This document shows, piece after piece, positions 9,458-17,988 of a DNA stretch of 64,000 nt (position 1 is its first letter; every line of letters starts with the position of its first letter). Position numbers and translations under genes: made by a program. This stretch comes from JASHVB01 sp035535035 (GTDB taxonomy: Bacteria > Pseudomonadota > Alphaproteobacteria > Acetobacterales > Acetobacteraceae): positions 9,724 through 73,723 of the forward strand of contig DATLQW010000125.1 of NCBI GenBank assembly GCA_035535035.1, written 5' to 3'. The notes beneath the pieces are model-generated. The model was given only the letters and a program-made list of their open reading frames with translations, was not told the origin of the DNA and ran no database searches.

Positions 9458-10264
9458 TCAAACAGCCCAACTCCTGAACAGGTCGCCAGTCGGCACATCG
9501 GCCGGAAAGAAGCACTCGATGCGGATCTCCTCAGCCGCGACCTCAAGTGGTGTGCCCAGGGTGGCCAAAGTCGTGAGCAGGCGCAGCCGCGTCCCGGCCT
9601 TCACAATGTCCATGGTCAGCACGGGGTCTCGTCCGCTTTCGATCAACACGGTTTCGCCGAGGCCTGGTACACCGGGGTAGCCGAGAAGGCGCTTCAGCAG
9701 GTCCGATGTCGCGATGCTGCCATCAGCCAGAGCGTCCGCGCGCACGCCGCGGATGAAGTAGAGTGCGACATCGCGCCAATTCGTGATCAAAGGGCGCAAA
9801 GCATCTGGTGCAACAAGAGCATCGGCAAGATTGATCCGCCGGCCTGGACCGATTTCCATCGGAGGGCTATCCATCAGAAATCCCACGAAACGGCACGCGG
9901 ACACATTGGCACGCAGCAAGTTCCACCGCCGATCAACCACGAATGCGGGAAACGGCTCCTGCTGGGTGAGCATGAAGTCGAGTGTCCGATCAATCATGGT
10001 GAGTTCAGGCGCCTCCAGTGACCGCTCACGCCAAATCGGCGCATACCCGGCAGCGAGGAGCAATGCATTCTGTTCTCTGAACGGAATGGCGAGAGCCGCT
10101 GCAAGACGCAGGACCATTTCGCGGCTTGGTTCCGTGCGTCCAAGCTCGATGAAGCTGATGTGGCGTTGAGAGACTTCTGCCTCGACGGCGAGCCCGAGCT
10201 GAGAGAGGCCGCGACGTGCGCGCCACCAACGCAGACGATCCGAGAAACCTGCGTTCGCCGCCAT
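9458..10264 (-). CDS. XRE-family regulator with MmyB-like ligand domain
   Basis: DNA-binding regulator of 268 residues. A Cro/CI-type helix-turn-helix occupies about residues 10-65 (RRGLSQLGLAVEAEVSQRHI). It is followed by the MmyB-like domain found in many alphaproteobacterial and actinobacterial regulators, with the segment FPAFVVDRRWNLLRAN. The ATG at 10264 is preferred over an upstream TTG at 10303. It is transcribed divergently from the 2-hydroxyacid dehydrogenase/MFS pair, 120 bases away, and probably controls them. That link is an inference from position. Confidence 0.9.
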   Translation of the reverse strand: MAANAGFSDRLRWWRARRGLSQLGLAVEAEVSQRHISFIELGRTEPSREMVLRLAAALAIPFREQNALLLAAGYAPIWRERSLEAPELTMIDRTLDFMLTQQEPFPAFVVDRRWNLLRANVSACRFVGFLMDSPPMEIGPGRRINLADALVAPDALRPLITNWRDVALYFIRGVRADALADGSIATSDLLKRLLGYPGVPGLGETVLIESGRDPVLTMDIVKAGTRLRLLTTLATLGTPLEVAAEEIRIECFFPADVPTGDLFRSWAV

Positions 10265-10384
10265 GACTACCTGTCGCGTAGTTGAGAGTGGTACCGCTCG
10301 CAAGGATAGTGGCCGGACCTGGCGTGCCGGACAAGGGCGACCGCCGTCGATCCCTCAGTCCCGCCTGAGTAACCGGAGCCTTCT

Positions 10385-11365
10385 ATGATCAAGGTCGCGT
10401 TTGCCGGAGCGTTCGCCGCGCAACTCGCCGAGCCGGTCCGCAACCAGATAAGCGTGCCGTGCGACATCGTTGTGGGTGACGAGGCCAATATTTTGGCTCA
10501 GCTCGCAGACATGGACGTGATGGTCACCATGGCGTTCTCGCGCGAGATGGCTGCCGTCGCACGTTGCCTCAAACTTGTCCAGGTGCCGGGGGCCGGTCTT
10601 GATCGTATTGACCGAACCGCGCTGCGGGTCGGGATCCATCTCGCCAACGTGTACGGTCATGAAATCGGCATCTCCGAATACATCATCGGGGCCATGCTGA
10701 CCCTGACACGTGCGTTCAGTCGTCTCGACGGCAAGCTCCGTCGTGGAGAATGGGAGAGCCAGTGGGCCTTTGGTATCCCGGCGCCCGCTTTGTGGCCGGA
10801 GCTTGCGGGAAAGACGCTCGGCATCCTCGGGTACGGCCATATCGGCCAGGCCTTGGCGCGGCGCGCACGTGCGTTCGAAATGCAGGTATGTGCAATCCGG
10901 CGGCGAGCCGAGGAGCCAGCGCCCCGCGGTTTGGTATTTCTCGGCGACTCCAGGCAGTTGGATGACGTGCTCCGGTGCGCGGATTATCTCGCAATCACTG
11001 TGTCGCTGTCGGAGGCCACCCGCAATCTGATCGGAGACCCACAGCTAGGCCTCATGAAGCCCACGGCCTTTCTTATCAATGTCGCGCGAGCCGAGGTGAT
11101 CGACGAAGAAGCCCTCTATCGCGCTCTGACAAACGCGCGGATCGCCGGCGCGGCGCTTGACGTTTGGTATCGCTATCCGACTGCGGCCGGGTCGGCCGAA
11201 CCGGCCAATCAGCCGTTCCATGAGCTCGACAATGTGCTGATGACCCCTCACGTTTCCGGCTGGACTCAGGGTATGTTGCGAGCGAGGTCGCAACTGATCG
11301 CCGAGAACATTGCTCGCACGGCGAGGGGCGAACCGCCGCTCAATCTGATCGCGCCATCGCTGTAA
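10385..11365 (+). CDS. D-isomer-specific 2-hydroxyacid dehydrogenase
   Basis: NAD(P)-dependent oxidoreductase of 326 residues interconverting a 2-oxoacid and a D-2-hydroxyacid. The Rossmann motif GYGHIG is at residues 149-154. The substrate/catalytic Arg lies in NVARAEVIDEEAL, and the catalytic His in PHVSGWT near the C-terminus. GGAG seven bases before ATG 10385 serves as ribosome site. The MFS gene begins 5 bases after the stop, so dehydrogenase and transporter form one unit, consistent with uptake and oxidation or reduction of a hydroxy- or keto-acid. The exact substrate is unknown. Confidence 0.92.
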   Translation: MIKVAFAGAFAAQLAEPVRNQISVPCDIVVGDEANILAQLADMDVMVTMAFSREMAAVARCLKLVQVPGAGLDRIDRTALRVGIHLANVYGHEIGISEYIIGAMLTLTRAFSRLDGKLRRGEWESQWAFGIPAPALWPELAGKTLGILGYGHIGQALARRARAFEMQVCAIRRRAEEPAPRGLVFLGDSRQLDDVLRCADYLAITVSLSEATRNLIGDPQLGLMKPTAFLINVARAEVIDEEALYRALTNARIAGAALDVWYRYPTAAGSAEPANQPFHELDNVLMTPHVSGWTQGMLRARSQLIAENIARTARGEPPLNLIAPSL

Positions 11366-11370
11366 GACAA

Positions 11371-12669
11371 ATGGCCACGGAGCGGTCACCACCGTACGTG
11401 GCGCGCCTGCCATTCTTCTATGGATGGATGATCGTGACCGTCGCCTTCATCACGATGGGGATCGGCGTGAGTGCGCGCACGTCGTTCTCCCTCATGCTCC
11501 CGCCGATCGTCGAAGAGTTCGGATGGGACTGTGGACTGGTCGCCGGAGCGTTCTCTTTCGGATTTCTGGTCTCCGCCGTTCTGAGCCCCATCGTTGGGTA
11601 TTGGATGGACCGATATGGCCCGCGCCGCGTCATCGGGATGGGCGTCATGCTGCTGGCGAGCGGGCTGCTTGGGGCAACCGCGATCAGGCAGCCGTGGCAG
11701 CTCTATCTCACGCTCGGCGTGCTGGTGGGCGGTGGCGCCAACTGCATGAGCTATACGGCGCAATCCTTGTTCCTGCCGCATTGGTTCGTCCGCCGCCGTG
11801 GTCTTGCCCTCAGCGTGGCTTTCTCCGGCGTCGGTGTTGGCGCCATCGTGCTGCTGCCCTGGCTCCAGGCGATCATTCAGCAGGACGGCTGGCGGGCGGG
11901 GTGCCGAACCATGGGCATCCTGGTCATCCTGGTGCTCGGTCCGATCACCTTTCTGCTTTGGCGGCGGCCCGAGGACATTGGGCTGCGGCCAGACGGAGCA
12001 GCCGTGGCCGATGCCGCGAGCCGAGCCTCAAACATCGTCGATCCGAGCTGGGCCGCTGTCGAGTGGACGGTCGCGCGCGCCGCGCGGACGGCCCGCTTCT
12101 GGTGGATCGTCATTGGCTATTTCTGTGGGCTCTTCGCCTGGTATGCGGTGCAGGTCCATCAGACGGAGTACCTCATCGAAATTGGTTATACTCCCATGGC
12201 TGCGGCCTGGGCGCTGGGTTTCGTCAGCGTCGTAGCGATTCCGGGCCAACTCGCGCTCGGAGCGTTGTCGGACCGCATCGGTCGCGAGTGGATATGGATC
12301 GTCGGTTGCGCAGGCTTCGCCATTTGCTACGCCGCGCTTATTGGCTTGGAGCACGGTCCATCACGGACCTTGCTCGGCGTTGCGGTTGTCGCGCAGGGGA
12401 TGCTCGGATATGCGCTGACCTCGGTGATGGGGCCGATCGTCGCGGAAATATTCGAGGGCCCGCATTACGGGTCGATCTTTGGTACTATCACCATCGCTTT
12501 GATCGCGGGTGGCGCTGCGGGGCCGTGGGTTGTCGGTGTCAGTCACGACATGACGGGTAGCTACCGAATCGGGTTCGTGACCGCGATCGGGCTTTGTGTG
12601 ATTTCCGGGATCGCCATTTGGCGGGCCGCGCCGCGCAAGGTGCGCCTGGTGCCGGGCCGGGTGAGGTGA
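11371..12669 (+). CDS. MFS transporter, monocarboxylate/OFA-like
   Basis: Twelve-helix major facilitator protein of 432 residues. The N-terminal FFYGWMIVTVAF and the loop motif GYWMDRYGPR between helices 2 and 3 are typical of the OFA/monocarboxylate porters; LSDRIGREW is the matching loop of the second half. A central hydrophilic loop lies around residues 200-225. The start is 5 bases after the dehydrogenase stop, so the two are co-transcribed. It probably imports the organic acid handled by that enzyme. Confidence 0.9.
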   Translation: MATERSPPYVARLPFFYGWMIVTVAFITMGIGVSARTSFSLMLPPIVEEFGWDCGLVAGAFSFGFLVSAVLSPIVGYWMDRYGPRRVIGMGVMLLASGLLGATAIRQPWQLYLTLGVLVGGGANCMSYTAQSLFLPHWFVRRRGLALSVAFSGVGVGAIVLLPWLQAIIQQDGWRAGCRTMGILVILVLGPITFLLWRRPEDIGLRPDGAAVADAASRASNIVDPSWAAVEWTVARAARTARFWWIVIGYFCGLFAWYAVQVHQTEYLIEIGYTPMAAAWALGFVSVVAIPGQLALGALSDRIGREWIWIVGCAGFAICYAALIGLEHGPSRTLLGVAVVAQGMLGYALTSVMGPIVAEIFEGPHYGSIFGTITIALIAGGAAGPWVVGVSHDMTGSYRIGFVTAIGLCVISGIAIWRAAPRKVRLVPGRVR

Positions 12670-12765
12670 CCTGTTTCGCGCCCGTGATATCCGCATCGAC
12701 CGCATCCGCATTGTTGACCGGCCGCTGCCTTCGCTACGGTCTGTCCATTCAAAGCGAACGAAAAT

Positions 12766-12894
12766 ATGGCCGCCGGCGATCTCGGGATCGTCGGGGCTGC
12801 TGCCCGCGTCGGCGGCATGAGCCGGGGTGCGCTGGAGCTGAACGCGATCCGGTCCACCGTGACCGCGCGCATCAAGATGCTCGAAGCAGAGTGG
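12766..12894 (+). pseudogene. LysR-type regulator remnant (N-terminal HTH only)
   Basis: In one frame the translation reads as the start of a LysR helix-turn-helix: a degenerate HTH region followed by LELNAIRSTVTARIKMLEAEW, which matches the recognition-helix region of LysR proteins (pattern AAAxLNxxQSxVTxRIxxLExxLG). Homology ends abruptly at about 12894. The effector domain is absent, and the convergent M81 peptidase gene ends at 12904. Around 43 residues survive of a normal ~300. Confidence 0.6.
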
Positions 12895-12903
12895 TGGACG
12901 ACC

Positions 12904-14394
12904 CTACCCCACCCTCGGCCGCCGCCTTACCTCCGCGCGCACGTGCCGGAAGTTCAGCACCGCCGGGTCCGCCACCACCGGGCCCGGCGCGATCGCCACG
13001 ATGACCTGTTCCGCGATCGGCGCGAAATCAGCACGGAAATGCACCGAGGACTTCAGCGCCAGGATCGAACACGCGGCGGGCTCGACCCCGAGATGGCGAA
13101 TGATCGCCTGGTCCAGCGCCTGCATCTTGCGCGACACCACCACCACGCGCACGCCATCGACATCGATCAGCGCGCTGGGTCCCAGATTGCCGGGATTGCC
13201 GGCGCCCATCGGCCCGGTCAGGGTGAACTGCCCGTCGCGCAGCGTCAGCACGCGCGCCATGCACGCCAACGGCATGCCGTCCGACTTGCCGCCGAGCGAC
13301 AAAGACACGCTCGCGCCCGCGCCGGCGGCGTGGCACGCGGCAGCGCTCTCGGCGTCGTTAATCAGGCAGACCAGCGCCCCCCTGGCGCGCTGGCGCACCA
13401 GTTCCGCCAGCAATCCGGTGGTGTCGCCATGGCCGCCGCCGCCGGGATTGTCCTGTGTATCCGCCAGCACCACCGGCCGCGACGCGCCCGAGGCGATCCG
13501 CATTGCCTCGGCTACCGCCTCCGCCGCCGGCATCGTTTCCTGCACGAAGTCGCTCTCCCGCGCCGCAACATGCGCGGCGAAGGCATCGGCCGCTGCATCG
13601 GCCTTCGCCTGCGTGTCGGCGAACGCCGCCAGGGCCACGCCACAATCGGCGAAATCCGCGTAGGGAAAGCCGAAGCAGAACGCCAGCTCCGCGACACCCA
13701 TCTGCTCCGCGAGCGCCGAGCGTTCCTGCATCACCGCCTGCATCGGCGGCAGCAGCGTGCACTGGCTGCCCAGCGGGATCCAGAATTCGATCTGCCGGAA
13801 CGCGCGCGCCCAGGGCGCACCGCGCGCGATGCGTTGCAGCAGCAGCCGCATCGCCTGTGCGCCCGCCGCCTTCATGTCGATATGCGGATAGGTGCGGAAC
13901 GGCACCGCCGCATCCGCCAGCGCCACCATCCGCGCGGTAAGGTTGCAGTGCGGATCGAGACTGACGGTAAGCGGCGTGTCCCCCACGATCGCCCGGACGC
14001 GGCGCAGCAACTCGCCCTCGGCGTCGGGGAAACTTTCCACCAGCGCGGCACCGTGCAGGTCCAGATAGACGCCGTCGAGCGCACCCGCGTCGAGCGCCTC
14101 GGACAACCGCGCGCAGATCAGCGCGGCGATGCGCTCGAACGCCTCGTCCTGCACCGGGCCGGCGGGGTTGGCGAACGCCCAGGCCAGCGGCACCAGCGTC
14201 GCGCCTGCCGCCTCCGCCACCGCGATCGCACCGGCACTGGGCACCGAGGTGTGACGCAGCGCATCAAGCAGGCCGGTGCCGTTCTGCAACGGTGGAAAGC
14301 CGGCGGAGTTGACGAAGTCCGCGTAGGTGGTCGGGCGTGGTGCGAAGGAATGGCTCTCGTGCAGGAAGCCGCCGACGGCAATGCGATGGTTCAT
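12904..14394 (-). CDS. M81 family metallopeptidase (MlrC-like)
   Basis: Zinc hydrolase family named after MlrC, which opens degraded microcystin peptides; most members have unknown substrates. The 496 residues match the usual length. The N-terminus reads MNHRIAVGGFLHESHSF. The metal site fits SLDPHCNLT followed by a His in FRTYPHIDMK. ATG 14394 is chosen because GGAGA lies just upstream; an in-frame ATG at 14463 overlaps the preceding gene. The dehydrogenase gene ends 59 bases upstream on the same strand, so they form an operon. Confidence 0.9.
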   Translation of the reverse strand: MNHRIAVGGFLHESHSFAPRPTTYADFVNSAGFPPLQNGTGLLDALRHTSVPSAGAIAVAEAAGATLVPLAWAFANPAGPVQDEAFERIAALICARLSEALDAGALDGVYLDLHGAALVESFPDAEGELLRRVRAIVGDTPLTVSLDPHCNLTARMVALADAAVPFRTYPHIDMKAAGAQAMRLLLQRIARGAPWARAFRQIEFWIPLGSQCTLLPPMQAVMQERSALAEQMGVAELAFCFGFPYADFADCGVALAAFADTQAKADAAADAFAAHVAARESDFVQETMPAAEAVAEAMRIASGASRPVVLADTQDNPGGGGHGDTTGLLAELVRQRARGALVCLINDAESAAACHAAGAGASVSLSLGGKSDGMPLACMARVLTLRDGQFTLTGPMGAGNPGNLGPSALIDVDGVRVVVVSRKMQALDQAIIRHLGVEPAACSILALKSSVHFRADFAPIAEQVIVAIAPGPVVADPAVLNFRHVRAEVRRRPRVG

Positions 14395-14453
14395 GTGCTT
14401 CTCCGGTCGAGCATTCTCTCCCTCAAGGGGAGCGGGGACCATCCTGCCGCCCA

Positions 14454-15422
14454 TCAGCGCCACAGCGGATCGATCGGGCCGCGTCCAGCCAGCACCGCGG
14501 CAATGTTGTCCAGCGCGCGATACCCCATCGCATTGCGCGTCTCCAACGACGCGCTGCCGACATGCGGCGACAGGATCACGTTGTCCAGCACGGCAAAGCG
14601 CAGGTCGTAGTCGGGCTCGGTGCGGAACACGTCCAGGCCGGCGGCGAACAACTGGCCGGAGGTCAGCGCATCGAACAGCGCGTCTTCATCCACCAGGCCG
14701 CCGCGCGAGACATTCACCAGCACCGCGCCGCGCGGCAGCAGCGCCAGCGCGCGTGCGTCGATGATCTTGTCGGTGGCCGCCGTGGCCGGCGCGTGCAGCG
14801 ACAGAAAATGGCACTCCGGCAGCATCGCATGAAAATCCGCGAAATACGTCGCCCCCTGTTCCTGGTCCGGCGGCAGCCGGTTGCGCGCGTGATACACCAC
14901 GCGCATGTCGAAGCCGCGTCCCCGCTGCGCCATCGCGCGGCCGATGCGCCCCATGCCCAGTATGCCGAGTGTCTTGCCGGTCACGCGCACGCCCAGCAGA
15001 TCGCCCTGGCCGATGCGGAAGCGCCAGCCGTTGCGCATGATCCGGTCGTATTCAAAGGCGCGGCGGGCCGCCGCCAGGAGCATCATGAATCCGTGATCGG
15101 CGGTGCATTCGGTCAGCACGCCGGGCGTATTGGTCACCACGAGGCCGCGAGCCTTCGCCGCCGCGACGTCGATGTGGTCGTAGCCGACGCTGCTGGTGGC
15201 GCCGACCCGCACGCTGGGCGGCAGGGCGGCGATCGCCGCGGCCGACAGCGGCAGCGTGTTGGTGAACAGGATGGCGTCGGCGCCGTGCTCCGTGGCGGCG
15301 CGCACCGTTTCGGACGCGGTCATGTCGTCCTTGCCGCCAACCACCAGCGCATCGAACTCGGCGCGCGCGCGCGCCACAACGTCGTGCGGCATAAGCGCCG
15401 CGAGCAGCAGGCGTGGTTTCAT
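14454..15422 (-). CDS. 2-hydroxyacid dehydrogenase (glyoxylate/D-glycerate reductase-like)
   Basis: NAD(P)-dependent oxidoreductase of 322 residues. The Rossmann motif is GMGRIGRAMA, the catalytic Arg sits in VNVSRGGLVDEDAL, and the His in LSPHVGSAS. These three and the N-terminal FTNTLPLS region match the GyaR/GhrB group that reduces glyoxylate or hydroxypyruvate. It is the first gene of a two-gene unit with the M81 peptidase. It is not closely similar to the dehydrogenase at 10385, so the two are separate acquisitions or old paralogs. Confidence 0.92.
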   Translation of the reverse strand: MKPRLLLAALMPHDVVARARAEFDALVVGGKDDMTASETVRAATEHGADAILFTNTLPLSAAAIAALPPSVRVGATSSVGYDHIDVAAAKARGLVVTNTPGVLTECTADHGFMMLLAAARRAFEYDRIMRNGWRFRIGQGDLLGVRVTGKTLGILGMGRIGRAMAQRGRGFDMRVVYHARNRLPPDQEQGATYFADFHAMLPECHFLSLHAPATAATDKIIDARALALLPRGAVLVNVSRGGLVDEDALFDALTSGQLFAAGLDVFRTEPDYDLRFAVLDNVILSPHVGSASLETRNAMGYRALDNIAAVLAGRGPIDPLWR

Positions 15423-15612
15423 CCGGTGGCCTCCTCGTCGCGTGATTTATGACCAACCGGGCGCGATTGCGGAAGGGGAGGGGCACGCGGCGGTCGCCGG
15501 CATGCCGCACTCGTTGCTCTTGCGCCTGGCCGCCATCCGATCGGGCTCCCGAGCGGCTTGACGCCGCCAGCCCTTGCGTGCGCCGTCCGCCGGCGCGTCA
15601 GCCGCGGGAGAT

Positions 15613-15783
15613 ATGCCGGTGCTTCAGTTCATTGTTGGGATCGCGGTCGGTTTCGCCGTCGGCGTTGTCTGCCGCTGGCTCGACATTCCTTCTCCCGCAC
15701 CGCCGCGCATCATCGGCGCGGTCATCCTCATCGCCATGACGCTCGGCTTCATCGCCGGCGGCCGGATCGGTGCGGCACCATGA
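15613..15783 (+). CDS. XapX domain protein, first copy
   Basis: Tiny membrane protein of 56 residues with two hydrophobic stretches (FIVGIAVGFAVGVVCRW and a second helix ending in FIAGGRIG). The linker RWLDIPSPAPPRIIGA is the diagnostic XapX/DUF1427 segment. GGGAGA immediately precedes ATG 15613. The stop overlaps the start of a second XapX gene (ATGA), so the two are translationally coupled. The function of this family is not established. Confidence 0.85.
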   Translation: MPVLQFIVGIAVGFAVGVVCRWLDIPSPAPPRIIGAVILIAMTLGFIAGGRIGAAP

Positions 15784-16028
15784 AATCCGCGCTCGGCATC
15801 GTCATCGCGTTTGCGCTGGGCTTCGGATGCCGGTATTTCGGCGTTCCGTCCCCCGCCCCACCCGCACTCACCGGAGCCCTGCTCGTGCTGGCCATGACGC
15901 TTGGGTACTCCGCAACGGACCGGGTCATGGCGGTGCGAGCCGGGCGTGGCGGCATCGGCGTCGGGCCAGGCAAAAGCGCCGCCCAACCGGATGCGCCGGC
16001 GAGACCCGGACAGCCCGGGCCAGGCTAG
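15780..16028 (+). CDS. XapX domain protein, second copy
   Basis: Membrane protein of 82 residues paralogous to the preceding one: FALGFGCRYFGVPSPAPPA aligns with the XapX linker, followed by a second helix LVLAMTLGY. It adds a polar Gly/Pro/Ala-rich tail of about 30 residues absent from the first copy. The start overlaps the stop of the first copy (ATGA). The tandem arrangement suggests the two small proteins act as a heteromeric membrane pair. This is inference. Confidence 0.8.
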   Translation: MKSALGIVIAFALGFGCRYFGVPSPAPPALTGALLVLAMTLGYSATDRVMAVRAGRGGIGVGPGKSAAQPDAPARPGQPGPG

Positions 16029-16076
16029 CCGGGGGGGAATAATTTCAGCGATGGACCGAGGTCCGGGGGAGCCTGC

Positions 16077-17837
16077 ATGGCAGAGAAGACGAATGTTTCG
16101 CATCGCGGTCCGGTTCCCAACGCCACCGCCGCCGGCACGCCCGCCGAATCGGGCCTCGCCTGGACCCAGCCGGCATCGCCCCCCGCCAGATGGGACCACG
16201 AGGCGGACGTGGTGGTGATCGGTGCCGGCGCCACGGGTCTGCCGGCGGCCGTCGTCGCGCGCGAGGCCGGCGCGTCGGTCATCGTGGTCGAGGCGGAAAA
16301 GGATATCGGCGGCCACGCGATCACCAGCGGCGGCAACGTTCCGCTGGGCGGCGGCACCAGCGCGCAGAAGCGGCACGGCATCGAGGACTCGCCCGACCTG
16401 CTGTTCCGCGACCTCACCGACTGGTCGGTGGTGGAACCCAACGGCTTTCCCGATTACCGCTACAACGATCGCGAGATCGTTCGCGCCTTCGCCGACCACA
16501 GCGTCGCCACCTATGAGTGGCTGGTCGCGCACGGCGTGATCTTCGTTGACAAGGCACCGGACGCGCGCGGTGGCAACGCGGTCGGCAACTCGGTGCCGCG
16601 CGAGATGCACGCCGCGGTCATGCACTGGCCCATGGTGCAGACCGGCAAGCCGGCTGATCCGGCGGTGCAGGCGACCACGTCCTCGGGCAACGGGCTGATG
16701 CGCCCGCTGCAAGCCGCGGCCGTGCAAGCCGGCGTGCGGATCCTACCGGAGCACCGGATGGTCGCACTGCATCGGCAGGCGCCGCATGCGGGCCGTGTGC
16801 TCGGCATCGCGGTGGAGCACAACGGCACGCGGCTCGCCATCCGGGCGCGCAAGGCGGTGATCGTCGCTACCGGCGGCTCGACCGGAAATGTGAACTTCCG
16901 CCGCATGGCCGATCCGCGCCTGACCGAGGAATATTGCGGCCTGTCCGGTATGCCGTGGTCGGACCAGGACGCCAGCGGCGAACTGGCCGCCATGGCGATC
17001 GGCGCCTCGCTGTGGGGGTTTTACAACCAGACCGGTGAGTTCGGCTTCAACCTGACCAAGCCCGGCAGGATCGGCAGCCAATACGGCTACCAGAATCTCC
17101 AGTGGATGCCGGGCAGTCCGGTGTTCGATCGGGCCCGGGCGACGGGATTGCGGGTGCAGGACTGGCAGGACGCGATCATGGTGAACATGCTGGGACAGCG
17201 GTTCTACGACGAGACCGGTCCGGCGTTCACCACCAACAACTACAATTCGATCGATCCCTATACCCAGGGCAGCCATCTGAACGCGAAGAACGTCACCTAC
17301 AAGCCGAACAACTGGCTCAACGCCGCGATGGCGGGGATCGGCGACGGGCACAATGGCGGCGGCCCGATCTGGGCGATCTTCGATACCGACGCGGTGACCC
17401 GCGAAAACTGGCACCCGGCGCCGCCGGATGTGGATATTGCCGGAGGGTTCTTCTTCAGCGCCGGCACGTTGGCCGAGCTCGCCAGGAAGATCGTGATGCG
17501 GCATCAACGCGCGAAGATGCCGCCGGACAATCTGGAACGGACGGTGGCGCGCTACAACTCGTTCGTGGAATCCGGCACGGACGACGATTTCGGCAAACCG
17601 CGGCCGCTCTACAAGATGGCCACGCCACCCTTCTACGCCGCCTGGGCGACGCCGGTGATCCACGACACCCGCATGGGCCTGCGGATCAATGCGCACTGCC
17701 AGGTGATGGACATGAACGGCCATGTCATCCCGGGCCTCTATTGCGGTGGCGAATCGGCAGGCGGATTCAGCCAGCACGGTCTGGCTCGCGCCGCCTGCCA
17801 GGGCTACATCGCGGGCCGTCACGCGGTGTCGGAATAA
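16077..17837 (+). CDS. FAD-dependent oxidoreductase (fumarate reductase flavoprotein-like)
   Basis: Flavoprotein of 586 residues in the FAD_binding_2 family (fumarate reductase, 3-ketosteroid dehydrogenase and relatives). The dinucleotide motif VVVIGAGATGLPAA is at residues 45-58, with the acidic ribose-binding residue in IVVEAEKDIGGHA. The C-terminal FAD-contact motif is PGLYCGGESAGG. No cleavable signal peptide was seen. GGGGGAG six bases upstream supports ATG 16077. It is convergent with the UPF0182 gene. The physiological substrate is not identifiable from motifs. Confidence 0.88.
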   Translation: MAEKTNVSHRGPVPNATAAGTPAESGLAWTQPASPPARWDHEADVVVIGAGATGLPAAVVAREAGASVIVVEAEKDIGGHAITSGGNVPLGGGTSAQKRHGIEDSPDLLFRDLTDWSVVEPNGFPDYRYNDREIVRAFADHSVATYEWLVAHGVIFVDKAPDARGGNAVGNSVPREMHAAVMHWPMVQTGKPADPAVQATTSSGNGLMRPLQAAAVQAGVRILPEHRMVALHRQAPHAGRVLGIAVEHNGTRLAIRARKAVIVATGGSTGNVNFRRMADPRLTEEYCGLSGMPWSDQDASGELAAMAIGASLWGFYNQTGEFGFNLTKPGRIGSQYGYQNLQWMPGSPVFDRARATGLRVQDWQDAIMVNMLGQRFYDETGPAFTTNNYNSIDPYTQGSHLNAKNVTYKPNNWLNAAMAGIGDGHNGGGPIWAIFDTDAVTRENWHPAPPDVDIAGGFFFSAGTLAELARKIVMRHQRAKMPPDNLERTVARYNSFVESGTDDDFGKPRPLYKMATPPFYAAWATPVIHDTRMGLRINAHCQVMDMNGHVIPGLYCGGESAGGFSQHGLARAACQGYIAGRHAVSE

Positions 17838-17854
17838 GCGGCAGATTCATAAAC

Positions 17855-17977
17855 CATGCGCCACCTGTCATTGCGGGGAGCGAAGCGACGAAGCAATCCC
17901 CCCTCCCGGAGAGCCGCAGTTCGTCAGGCAGGAGCTTGCTTCGTCGCTTCGCTCCTCGCAATGACAGGTGGCGCATG
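17855..17977. repeat. Long inverted repeat (REP-like hairpin) between convergent genes
   Basis: Two 42-bp arms, 17855-17896 and 17936-17977, are reverse complements with one mismatch. The core is CATTGCGRGGAGCGAAGCGA. It sits between the stops of two convergent genes and may act as a bidirectional terminator. A shorter relative with the same TGTCATTGC/GCAATGACA ends is at 20856-20891, so this is a dispersed family rather than a private terminator. Confidence 0.85.
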
Positions 17978-17988
17978 ACAGCGAAATT

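Noticed and set aside
12897..14610. Plus-strand frame through the M81 peptidase
   Set aside because: His/Arg/Gln-rich shadow beyond the short LysR remnant; the minus strand carries the true enzyme.
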